From Plasmodium relictum (Eukaryota; Apicomplexa; Aconoidasida; Haemosporida; Plasmodiidae): a stretch of DNA of 64,000 nt. Positions 12,123 through 22,873 of the stretch are shown here, piece after piece (position 1 is the stretch's first letter; every line of letters starts with the position of its first letter). Where the stretch lies: NCBI RefSeq assembly GCF_900005765.1, contig NC_041691.1:806001-870000 (forward strand). Reading direction: 5' to 3'. The notes below the pieces were generated by a model. That model saw only the letters and a list, made by a program, of their open reading frames with translations. It was not told where the DNA came from and made no database searches. Made by a program: the position numbers and the translations under genes.

Positions 12123-13493
12123 TCAATTAAAACCAACATTTATATTAGATTTTTTAGCTATTTCTATTATATTTGCCATAGCTACACTTTTTTCTGCAGC
12201 TGTGTTCATATCTTGACATAAAATGCATTTGATATTAGACTCTTTAATTAATTTTTCTGCTTCATCTTGATTTGTTCCTTCTAGTCTTATAATGAGTGGT
12301 TTTTTAAAGTTAACTTCTTTTGTTGCATTAATTATACCTTTTGCAATAATATCACACCTCATTATACCACCTAATATATTAATAAAGCAGACTTTTGCTT
12401 TTTCATTGTTATTAATAATTTTTAATGCTTCAGAGATTTCTTTCTCTGTTGCACCTCCACCTACATCTAAAAAATTAGAAGGGGACCCTTTATGTAAAAC
12501 AATTAAATCTAATGTAGCCATTGCTAAACCTGCTCCATTAACCATACATGCTATATTTCCATCTAATGAAACATAATTTAGATTATATTTTTTTGCTTCC
12601 ATCTCTTCTGAATCTTCTTGTGATATGTCTCTTTTTTCAAATATTTCTTTTTGTCTATATTCTGCATTATCATCAAAATTTAACTTTGCATCACAACAAA
12701 GAACCCTCCCATCATTTGTTTCTGATAAAGGGTTAATTTCTAATAAAGTACAATCATATTTCTTAAAAATTTTATATAAATTTACAATAATATCACTAAC
12801 AATATCTAATTCGTTATTTTTAAAACCAATTTTTTCGCAGAATTCTCTGGATTGTCCATTACTTAATCCATTTTTTATATCTATATTCATTTTATATATA
12901 GCATCAGGATTTTTTTTACTTATTTCTTCAATTGATGAACCACCAACACTTGATCCAAGTAATAATACACCATCTGAACTTCTATCTAGTAAAAATGCTA
13001 CATATCTTTCTTTTCTAATATAAAATCGTTCACATATAAATACAGTATTACATTTCTTTCCTTCTATACCACTTTGTTTAGTAACTAAAGTATTGTTGAG
13101 CATTTTTGAAGCTACCTCTTTTACTTCCATGCTGTTTCTACATATATGAACTCCTCCTTCAAAATTATTTTCTTTAAAGTATCCAACCCCTCTACCACCA
13201 CTTAATACTTGAGCTTTTACAACTAAATCTATATCTCCACATATATTCTGTAATTCTAAAGCTTTTTCTTCAGCTTCTTCAGGAGTTTTTGCTGCAAACC
13301 CTTGAGCACATGGTATATTATGCGAACGTAATAAATCTATAGATAAATATTCATGTATACTTAGATATTTTTTTTCTATAAAAAAACGAGACTTCCTTTC
13401 ACATTGTAGTTTATTTTTTCTATTCCATATATTACTTACTATACTTCTATTCAATCTCATGATAAATTTGAACTCATTTTTTAAAGGTATCAT
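12123..13493 (-). CDS. Succinyl-CoA synthetase (ADP-forming type) beta subunit, mitochondrial
   Basis: Beta subunit of succinyl-CoA ligase, the TCA-cycle step that makes ATP or GTP from succinyl-CoA in the mitochondrial matrix with the alpha subunit. Single exon, 456 residues. A basic N-terminus of about 40 residues (MIPLKNEFKFIMRLNR...) fits a mitochondrial transit peptide, followed by the family start LSIHEYLSIDLLRSHNIP. ATP-grasp features: VVKAQVLSGGRGVGYFK (91-107), LEINPLSET (Mg/nucleotide site), DAKLNFDDNAEYRQ. C-terminal ligase half: VNGAGLAMATLD, FLDVGGGA, and NILGGIMRCDIIAKGI (power-helix region contacting the phosphohistidine of alpha). Full length for the family. Whether ATP or GTP is used cannot be settled by eye; the P. 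falciparum orthologue is annotated ATP-specific (memory). Divergent from MAP1, sharing a 2.2-kb spacer. Confidence 0.95.
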   Translation of the reverse strand: MIPLKNEFKFIMRLNRSIVSNIWNRKNKLQCERKSRFFIEKKYLSIHEYLSIDLLRSHNIPCAQGFAAKTPEEAEEKALELQNICGDIDLVVKAQVLSGGRGVGYFKENNFEGGVHICRNSMEVKEVASKMLNNTLVTKQSGIEGKKCNTVFICERFYIRKERYVAFLLDRSSDGVLLLGSSVGGSSIEEISKKNPDAIYKMNIDIKNGLSNGQSREFCEKIGFKNNELDIVSDIIVNLYKIFKKYDCTLLEINPLSETNDGRVLCCDAKLNFDDNAEYRQKEIFEKRDISQEDSEEMEAKKYNLNYVSLDGNIACMVNGAGLAMATLDLIVLHKGSPSNFLDVGGGATEKEISEALKIINNNEKAKVCFINILGGIMRCDIIAKGIINATKEVNFKKPLIIRLEGTNQDEAEKLIKESNIKCILCQDMNTAAEKSVAMANIIEIAKKSNINVGFN

Positions 13494-15709
13494 TATTAAT
13501 AATTTTATGTAGTATTAATGTCTTTAACACAAATTTATTAATATTAAATATTTTTCTTCTTTCTATACGAATTATCTTATATGTGCTTTTTTTTTTTTTT
13601 TTTATCTACCTTGATATGTTTTAAATATTTTTTAATATATATATATATATTTTTTTTTCTAAAACAATATAAATTAAAAAAAATTATTTTCTTATTAATT
13701 TATTCTCAATTTTTTTTTATTTAAATGATCATATATTTTAATTAATAAAAAATAAGAATTTTTTCTTATTCCAATCCTTGATATTTATTTTTTATTGCAA
13801 AAATTTTAATGAACTATATATATTATCTTAAAGCTAAATTTTCTTACACGAAAAAAAAAAAATAAATAAAACGGCTAAAAATTTAATAGTATTTTAACAA
13901 AAAAATTCATTAAAGTCGTAATTATAATATATATTAAAAAAAAAAATATATTAAATTTATGGAATATAAATGGATAAATTATTATTTTTTAGTATTTTTC
14001 TAAAACTATTAAAAAGGTAACATTTTTTTTATAATTTTTATTTTATTTTATTTTTTTAACACACTATTTTCGTCTGTATCCATTTAATTTGTATTTAATG
14101 ATTTTTTTATTTTAAATTAATATTTATGTTTTCTATTAATTAGTTTTAATTCATTTATCCTTCTTTTATTTTTTATTTTTCTGTAATTTTATTTTTTTTT
14201 ATATCATATAATATTTCCCTATAAACTATAATGATCATTTATCTTTTTTTATATTTTAACAAATAATATATATATATATATATATATTACTTATAAATAT
14301 TAAATAAACTTTTTGGTTTTTTAGTAGTGTATTTCATTTTTTTTTTTTTTCCTATATAGTTGTAATTTTTTTACTCTGAAACAATTTTTAAATTTAAAGT
14401 CTTAAGAAAATAAAAATATATATATATATATATATTGAACACCTTTTATTTGATATAAAATTTAAAAGCTCTTAATGTATTTTTTTTTGTTTTTAATAAA
14501 TTTTTTATTATTTATTGTTCTTAATATTATCCATTAGAAAATGTAATAGCATTCTCTACATATTTTATAAATATTTTAATTTTTATTACATAAAAGTATT
14601 CATATTTTATTCATAAAATTTCGTACTATCTTCTTAAAAAATTATCATCTAATTATCTATTTTTTTTATTAATTTTTTATATTTTTAACTAATTTATATT
14701 TTTTGGTGTTACTTTAGAAATTTAGAATATATATATATCATTTTATTCTAATTATTTAAAATAAGAAAATATTGGAAGCATTATGTTACTTAAAAACACA
14801 TTAATTTAGAAAAATCAAAAATCGAAATAAATTTTTTTTAAAGGATAATTTTAAAATAGCAAATATAGAGAACTAAAAAAAATTCTTATTAAATAAGTCT
14901 ATACATAATAAAAAAGAATTAATAGTCTAAAAATGTTTTTAATATTATATCGTTATTTTATTTTTTTTCCTTTTAAATATTTATATGATTCAAATTACTA
15001 AATAAATTAAATATATTAATTAAAAAATTAAATATATACATATATTTATATAGCATATATATTATGATTTAAAACAATTAAGACAATTTATATTTTTTTA
15101 TTTTTAATCTTTTGGATTCTCACACAAAGATTTGGAGTTTAACTATATTTTATGTGAAATTAATTTATGCAGTTTCATTTTTTATTTTAAGAAATTTTAA
15201 TATTTATAAAAAAAATTTCATTCCTTACTAAACAAAAATGTGATCTTATTTTAGCAAAATTTTTAACAAAAAAAAAAAAAAAAAAAGAATAAAAATTATA
15301 TAAAAATGATTGATTGGTATTAAAATACATATTTAATTATATGAAATTTTTTTTTTTTTTTTTTATGGTATTGTATTTTTTAAGTTCTTTTTTTTTTTTC
15401 TTTAATTTTTAAAGAAATAATTGTTTTGATTTGTAAAAATATATATATATATATATATTTTTTAGCTAAATATGTGAAATTCTTATTTTTTGGAAAATAA
15501 TACTTTTGGATTTAACATTTTTTAAGAAATAACTTTTTTGAAAATTAAATTTATATTGTTTAGTAGTGTATTCACCCTTTTTTTATTTTGTAAAGTGGCA
15601 TTTCCTTTTAAAAAGGAAAAAATTCTTTTTGTAAAATAAATATAACCTCTACAATTAAAAAGAGGCAAAGTCTTTTTTTTTTTTTTTTTTTTTTTTTATG
15701 TGAAATAAA
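13494..15709. other. Intergenic: shared divergent promoter region of succinyl-CoA synthetase beta and MAP1
   Basis: 2.2 kb between divergent genes, so both promoters must lie here. Many A/T homopolymers and short (TA)n runs; no exon seen. A 25-T tract (15673-15697) sits just before the MAP1 start. Confidence 0.65.
15673..15709 (+). promoter_or_regulatory. T25 tract followed by a start-stop upstream ORF before MAP1
   Basis: Twenty-five consecutive T (15673-15697) run directly into ATGTGA (15698-15703), an ATG followed at once by a stop. The MAP1 ATG follows at 15710 after only six bases. If the transcript includes this leader, initiation at the first ATG would give a minimal uORF. Function is inferred. 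Confidence 0.5.
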
Positions 15710-17248
15710 ATGCCTAAAGAACAAACCAAACAACTGAAAAATTCAGATGAAGTAGATGATAATGTATTAAAAAAATATGAGATAATAAAAAAAATAGGAA
15801 AAGGAGCATATGGAATTGTATTTAAAGCAAAATGTAAAAAAAATAACAAAATAGTAGCAGTGAAAAAAATATTTGACGCATTTCAAAATTCAACAGATGC
15901 TCAAAGAACTTTTAGAGAGATTATGTTTTTATATCAATTAAATGGTCATGATAATATAATAAGGCTAATGGATGTTTTGAAGGCAAAAAATGATAATGAT
16001 ATATATTTAGTGTTTGATTACATGGAAACAGACTTACATGAAGTAATTAAAGCAGATTTATTAGAAGAAATACATAAAAAATATATAATATATCAATTAT
16101 TAAGAGCATTAAAATATATACATTCTGGTTTATTATTACATCGTGATATCAAGCCTTCAAACATACTTTTAAATTCAGAATGCCATATAAAAGTAGCTGA
16201 TTTTGGTTTAGCTAGAAGTATATCAACAGAAGTCAATGAAAATAAAATACCAGTTTTAACTGATTATGTTGCAACAAGATGGTATAGGGCCCCCGAAATT
16301 TTATTAGGTAGTACTAATTATACAGAGGGAGTAGACATGTGGTCACTTGGTTGTATTATGGGGGAATTGTTAAGTGGAAAACCTTTATTTAGAGGAAATT
16401 CTACTATGAATCAACTAGAAAAAATTATTGAAATTATTGGAAAACCCAATAGAAGAGATATTGAAGATATAAAATCCCCCTTTGCTGAAACTATTATTTC
16501 ATCTTTTGTTGACAATAAAAAAAAAAGTTTATCTGATGTTTTTCATAAAGCATCAAAAGAATCTCTAGATTTACTTCAAAAATTGTTACAATTTAATCCA
16601 TCAAAAAGAATAAGCGCAGAAAATGCTCTCAAACATAAATATGTTGAACAATTTCATTCTATTATTGATGAACCTATTTGTAAAAAAGTCATCACTATTC
16701 CTATTAACGATAGTACAAAATATAAAGTGAATTTTTATAGAAATATTGTCTATTTTGATATTATGCGTAGAAAAAAGTATTACTCAAAAGATATAAAAAA
16801 AAACAATCAAAAAAAAATAGAAGAAAATTTAATTAAAGCAAATTGTTCAGCAGAAAACAAAAAAGACACCAAAGAAAAAGAGAAAAATAAAAAAAAAAAT
16901 AAAAAAACTATTAGCATTACTAGTAATAATAATAATATTATTTATAATAAATTGAATAACAATAATAAATCTGTTATTTCTCCTCAAATGGATTATTCAA
17001 AAAATAATGAAATCTCCCATTTAAAAGGCAAAAAATATATTCTTGAAAAAACTTATGATGATAATAAAACTTTCAAATATAAACATGCTAAAAATTTAAA
17101 AAAAAATTACGAAAAGGATAGAGGAATAAATAGTTATATGCTAAATCAACATAATAAAAATGTTATTAGTAATAGTAATGAAAAACATTATTATGAACAT
17201 ACTGATGATAAAAAAATTAATAACGGAATTGATATTTATTATTATTAA
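15710..17248 (+). CDS. MAP1: Mitogen-activated protein kinase 1 (ERK7/8-like, TDY activation loop)
   Basis: Ser/Thr protein kinase of the MAPK family, 512 residues, single exon. The complete kinase domain is at about 23-314: glycine loop GKGAYG (30-35), ATP Lys in VAVKK (51 or 52), HRDIKPSN (144-151), DFG (164-166), activation motif TDY (184-186) in TDYVATRWYRAPE, and APE. TDY in place of TEY, with an N-terminus starting almost at the kinase domain, fits Plasmodium MAP1 and the ERK7/8 group. The CDK-like TDLHEV and the common-docking region are also MAPK-like. The C-terminal ~170 residues are Lys/Asn-rich and disordered. Known P. falciparum MAP1 has a much longer tail (memory), and coding-like but stop-broken sequence continues after 17248 (see findings). 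The start is the ATG at 15710, just after a start-stop uORF. Confidence 0.93.
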   Translation: MPKEQTKQLKNSDEVDDNVLKKYEIIKKIGKGAYGIVFKAKCKKNNKIVAVKKIFDAFQNSTDAQRTFREIMFLYQLNGHDNIIRLMDVLKAKNDNDIYLVFDYMETDLHEVIKADLLEEIHKKYIIYQLLRALKYIHSGLLLHRDIKPSNILLNSECHIKVADFGLARSISTEVNENKIPVLTDYVATRWYRAPEILLGSTNYTEGVDMWSLGCIMGELLSGKPLFRGNSTMNQLEKIIEIIGKPNRRDIEDIKSPFAETIISSFVDNKKKSLSDVFHKASKESLDLLQKLLQFNPSKRISAENALKHKYVEQFHSIIDEPICKKVITIPINDSTKYKVNFYRNIVYFDIMRRKKYYSKDIKKNNQKKIEENLIKANCSAENKKDTKEKEKNKKKNKKTISITSNNNNIIYNKLNNNNKSVISPQMDYSKNNEISHLKGKKYILEKTYDDNKTFKYKHAKNLKKNYEKDRGINSYMLNQHNKNVISNSNEKHYYEHTDDKKINNGIDIYYY

Positions 17249-20019
17249 GTAATTAAAAATATAAATATCGAAAATCAAGATAAAAGATGGAAAATATCTA
17301 ATAAATAATACAGTAAATTCAGGCATAAATAAACCAAACTACTCCATATTAAATATTATTAAAATCACGAATGAAAAAGAAAAAACATCAAGAAATGGTT
17401 TTAAAAAAAATGAAAAGTAAAAATATAAAAAAAAAATTGTTCAAAATGATTTAGATAGTACCGTTTAAAATATATGCATAAATTTTACAATTGCCATACT
17501 CAAAATATTCTAACAGACAAAAAAAAAAAAAAAAACTATAAACTAAAAAAAATGACTAAAACAGAAGAAATTCCTAATAAAATATAATAATTTTTATTAT
17601 GTTGATACGATATATAAAAAGTTAAAACGTTACAAGTGATACCTACAAATATGAAAAAATAATTTTTTTTGATTTTAGCTAAATAATTTAGTACAATTTT
17701 CTAAAAAATATCAAACTTAAACGTGAACTAAAATTTATTTCAAATTTCCGAATTAAATGAAATTTTGATGAAATTTCATAAAAAAAAAAAAATAAAATAA
17801 AAATAAAAAATAATAAAATATTAACAAATTATTTTGAAACTAATTGTAAATTATTTATAAGTTAATTATAAAATAGGGAAATTATATTTCCTCTTTTTTT
17901 TTTTTTTTGGTAAATTTAAAAAATATAATAGAAACACAGAATTAACGATATAATTTTAATTTTTAGTAATTTAAAAAATTATGTATATATAAATGTGTGA
18001 AGTTATTAACATATTATTAAAACATAATAATAGTGTGCTATAATAATTTTTTTTTTTTATTAATTGATTCAATTTTTCAATAAAATAAAGATGTATTTAG
18101 TTAAAATTATAATTAATAGAATTAAATATGCAATTTTAGAAATATTAAGAATTTTCTATTTTCTATATTAAACTTTTTTTATGTATATGTTTTTATATTT
18201 TTTAATTATTGTGTACAAGTTAAAAATAAAAAAAAATATCTTTTTATTTTATCAATTTTATTAATTTCATATGTAACCATTAAATTTTTTTTTTTTTTTT
18301 GTTTGATTTTTTTCTTATTTATAATCCTTTTTATAGGTATTAATAGAAAAAGAATATTTGAATGTAATTTTTCATTATTTTAAATTAATTTATATTTTTT
18401 TATATATAGAAATAATTTTTAATTGTATCATTTATAAATATATAATAATTGATAATAGTTATATTCTTGATAATTAATTATGTAATAATATGATTATGTT
18501 ATATTTATATTATACTAGCATATGTTGATACGTTTGATTTTCTTTTTATTTTATTTCTTTCTTTTCAAGATATTACTACCTATCAAATGTATATATATTT
18601 TTCTATTATTTATTGATACAATGTAAATGTGTATATATTTGTTTTTTCATAAATTTTTTTAGCTCACTGTTTTATTATAACTGTTATATTCTTTTTTATA
18701 TATTTCTATATACAAAAGCTAAATATAACTTTTTTTTTTTTTTTAAATGTAACTTAAATTAAGAAAAAAAATCTATTAATTATATTTATTAAAAAAAAAA
18801 AGAAAAGAATAGTTACTCATAATCATTTCATTTTTGAAATTGGAAAAAGAAAAAAAATATTAATAATAAATATATATTTCTTTTTTAAAAATATAATATA
18901 GAATTAATTAAAAAAAAAAAAAAAAAAAGTATATAATTTTTAGTTTTTTATATAACATGTAAAATAATTCTTTTTAATATTTTTCGTAAACTCTTTTAAA
19001 TTACTCTTTGTTTTATTATAAGCAGATTAATTCAGAACTATATTTTTCTATCTTAGAGAACAACTGAAAGCATACTTTCAATTTTCTATAAATTATTTAG
19101 TATTTTTAAAAAAGGGAAACATTTTAAATCTATTCTTAATTATTCTTATGTAATTATATTTAATAAAAATATTATTTTCAAAATATTTGATTAAAAATGT
19201 TTCAAGTGCATATGTGGTGCATTCTTTACAAAATACATAAAACTCAATATTCTTTTCTGAAACAACAAAAAAAAAAATGATCTAATGATTTTTTTTTTTC
19301 TATTTCTTATTCCTATTATTTATTTTTTTTTTTTTTATTTAATTTATTAGTATCTTCATAATTTTGTTTCTTTTTATATATTTTTAATTTTTTTTTTTTT
19401 TATTTTAGGTAGAATATTTTAATATTTAATATTTATCTTTTATTATAATTCTTATTTACTAGAAGTATATAATAAATAATATGTATTATTAAGAAATTAT
19501 TAGTAGACAACATTTATTAGAAATTCTTTTTAATGAATAGTAATAATTATTTAATAATACCTTTTACTAAACAACGTTAATTGTATATAGTATTAATTAT
19601 TAAAAAAATGTTATTGAAAACATATTTACTATTTAAAAAATATTTTTTGTCAAAACAATGTTTTCCATTAAAAATGTATTTATTATTAAAAAAAATGATT
19701 ATTAGTGAAAAAAATTTATTATTGAAAAGATGCATATAATTCAATAATGGCTATTATTGAGTAGTAGTTATTCAAATAACTTTGTTTTTATCTTAAAATA
19801 TATTTATTCTTAACTTTCTATTAATTTGATTTATCTTAAAATATTTTTCTTCTATCATATGTTTTTATGATGTATAAAATTTACCATTTTATAATACTTG
19901 ATAAAATATTAGCAGCATTGTAGCTTATACCACTTTTTTTTTCTTTTTTCTTTTTTTGTTTATTTGTGTATTTGTCTACTCACTATCTTTTTTGGCCTGT
20001 TTTTTTTTTTTTTTTAACG
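17249..20019. other. Intergenic: MAP1 3' flank and SRA 5' flank
   Basis: 2.8 kb. The first ~350 bp is purine-rich and coding-like on the plus strand but broken by stops (see findings). The rest is A/T homopolymer-rich. Around 19440-19760, TTATTA/TAATAA-rich imperfect repeats occur, and two GTGCA motifs lie 11 bp apart at 19206-19221, upstream of SRA. Confidence 0.6.
19440..19760. repeat. Imperfect TTATTA/poly-A repeat-like stretch
   Basis: Degenerate units resembling TTTATTATT followed by A6-8 and ATG or GA recur several times (for example near 19585, 19675 and 19710). Boundaries are approximate; it may be compositional rather than a true array. Confidence 0.35.
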
Positions 20020-22777
20020 ATGTTTTTTCCATTAAATAAAATATTTTTCTTTTGTCTTTATTTTCTTATAAATATATTAAATTTTTATAACTCTGCCAAT
20101 ATAGATAATAGCGTACTTTCAAATACATTAGCAACTACTTTAATAGAAGGATTAGATGGAAATGGGGCAAATATGCATACCTGTGAAGCAGCTGGGTGTT
20201 CATCATATAAAAATATTATAAAAAATAATTCAGATGAATGTTTATATGGTTTTATATGCAAAAAATGCAAAAAGACACATGCAAAAAGTCCAAATATTTG
20301 TTTTTATTCATCATTAGAGGGATATGAAAATTTATATGAGGGATTACTAGAGGATTTTAGTAACACTAAGTATGATACATTTAATGTTCCTTTAAATAAA
20401 AAAGATGAAAGTGTGGAAAATAAGAATGTATCAACAACAAATGAAAATAAAAAAACAGGTGATGACAATGAAAAAGAAGAAGATGAATCAGATGAAAAAG
20501 AAGACAATACAAAACAAAAAAATAAAAAAGAAAAATCTAATTCAACGAAAAAGGAAGAAGATGAAGATAAAGAAGAAGATGAAGAAGAAGAGGATGATGA
20601 AGAAGAATCAAAAAAAGAATTAAAAGAAACAAATAAAAAAAAAAATAAAAGTAATGTAGATAATGATGAAGAATCTTTTTTAGAACAATATGCTGGGAAT
20701 ATATATTATAATTCAATGATATATGGGAAAAAAAATAAAAGAAAAAATAGAATGTATAATCAAAGACAATTTAAAAAAAAATTTACCTCTTATTCTACTT
20801 TATTAGAGCCAGATATTGAATATAAAGTTAGAGAAGAAAAACATTATTCCTTATTAGAAAAAAGTACAGAAGAAAAAAAAATGATACATAGAAGATTGAA
20901 AATTAATATAAATAAATATGAAGATTACTTAAAAAGTAAGTTAAATAAATGTGATGTTTCTGATGATGGAACATTAACAATTTATATTAAATTAATATTT
21001 CAAATTGTTAAAGATAAAGATGAAATTTATACTGATGTTTCTAAAAAAAGTATTATACATAATGAAGGAGCAAATGATCATTCAAAAAGTGAAGATGATA
21101 TTGACGATAAAAAAAAAGAAAATGATGAAGATCTAGAAGAGAATGAAGATGACGAAGAAAAAGAGAGTGACTATAAGAATGAGAAAAATGATTATGGATA
21201 TGAAAGAAATGATGAGGAATATGAAAATAGTTCTTTTAACAAAATAGAACATTCTTTTAATCCTTCACATAATAATGAAACAGAAGAACCAGACTATACA
21301 AAGCATCATTACTCACAGAAAAATCAATACGACGATGCTAATGATTATGGGTCAATGCATAATAGAAGTTATTCCAATCCCAATTTAAGTGGTTATTCTT
21401 ATATTGACTTACATAATTCTAAAATAAAAAATAATTTTTTTATAAATGAAAATAGTTTAAATGATATAAAGCACTACAAAATAGAAAAAAACGGCACATA
21501 TAAAGAATCTGCTAACAAATCAAATAGACTTGATGGAAATATAAAAAAAGAACAAATGGTTAATATTTTAAAAAATTATTTCCCCCCAAAGAAGGGATAT
21601 TCTTTTTATCAATATAAATTTGGAGATGATTTAGGAGGGGAAGCTATGGAAAATTACTATAAATCAAACAATGGCTTTTTTAAATCTATATTTAAAAAAA
21701 TATTTAAAAAAAAAAGAGAAGATGATGACACAGATAGTGATGATAAAAAGCCGAAGAAAAAAGGAGGGCTTTTCTCAAGAAAAAAGAGAAAAAACAAAGA
21801 AGATGATAATGATAATGATGATGAAGATGAAAGGAATGATAAAGATGAAGACCATAATGATAATAATGAAGATGAAGATGAAGATGAAGAGGAAGATAAA
21901 TCTTTACATTCAAATAAAGGAAAGAGTAAAGAAAAAAGTAAGGATAAAAAAAAAAAAAAAAAAAAAAAAAGTCTTTTTTCTAAATTTAAAAGTAAATATT
22001 TTCCAAAAAAGCAAAAATTACACATAGAAGCTTATTTTAATAGTATTATTGTGAAAACATGTAAAAATTCTTTAAAATGGAAAGGGAAAATGTTCAGAAA
22101 ACACTCATTAATTGAAATGACATTAAAAGTTCCTGTTAAATTAAAATATATAAAAAATGAACCGTTAAATTTTTTTAGATCAGGTTATGAAGTAATAATG
22201 ACCTGCAAGAATTGTGATGAAGTATTATTTAATTCTTGTGTACAAGTAAAATAATTCAATAAATATTATTATATAAAAATTATTCCTATATAGTTATATA
22301 TAAGTGATTAATTTTTTATAATAAAGTTTTAGAAAATATTACAAAAATTTATATAATTATTTATTTTTAAGCAAAATATCAGATAAATTATATTTTTAAA
22401 TATATAAAAGAATACTTTAAAATAAAAACCAAATACATATATATATAAATATATATATATAAAATATTAATATAGCATGTTTTGTTTATTTAACTTTATT
22501 TATTTTTAAAAATAAATAAATAAATGTATATTTTTTATAGGTATATTGCACAAAAAAAAGTAGTAAACTTCCTGATAATATATCTAATACTATATCTAAT
22601 TCTTCAAATTTAAATACAACAAATACAATGGCTTTTGCACCAATTCCATATTATAATTATGGATATCAGGATAATCTATCTCTGAATTACTTTCCATATG
22701 ATTATTACAGCTCTTGTAAAAGCATTTATATCAAATATTCCATCGTAATTTTGATTTTTATTACTTTATTAATCTAA
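20020..22777 (+). CDS. SRA: Surface-related antigen SRA (putative GPI-anchored merozoite surface protein)
   Basis: Exported surface protein; in P. falciparum the orthologue is reported as a processed, GPI-type merozoite surface antigen (memory). Two exons, 20020-22245 and 22541-22777, with a 295-bp intron (GTAAAA..TATAG) and phase 0 on both sides: 820 residues. The reading frame opens 54 bp earlier at a GTG, but the first ATG is 20020 and begins a classic signal peptide (MFFPLNKIFFFCLYFLINIL). A Cys-containing N-terminal block follows, with CxxC (KCKKTH) and other Cys spacing, then very long acidic/Lys low-complexity tracts (about 140-225, 360-440, 560-670). A conserved basic C-terminal block has CKNCDEVLFNSC. 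Exon 2 ends in a small-residue/Cys segment and a terminal hydrophobic stretch (SIVILIFITLLI), as in a GPI-attachment signal. A 25-A run (21946-21970) lies inside the coding sequence. Identification rests on architecture plus position between MAP1 and LSG1. Confidence 0.8.
21946..21970 (+). repeat. A25 homopolymer inside SRA coding sequence
   Basis: Twenty-five consecutive A within the open frame, encoding Lys. Length change by any non-multiple of three would break the frame, so the intact frame argues for selection or correct assembly. Confidence 0.95.
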
Positions 22778-22873
22778 TGAGAAAGATAATTATTTTCCTT
22801 CTCAGTTTTACAAGTTTTAAATGGCAAAGGGACCTTTTTTACAAACAAATGAATAACTAATGAAAGGATTTTA

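Noticed and set aside
12292-13023. Three overlapping plus-strand ORFs
   Set aside because: Antisense shadows of the conserved succinyl-CoA synthetase coding sequence.
19966-20019. Upstream N-terminal extension of SRA starting at GTG
   Set aside because: Non-ATG start; the ATG at 20020 begins a textbook signal peptide.
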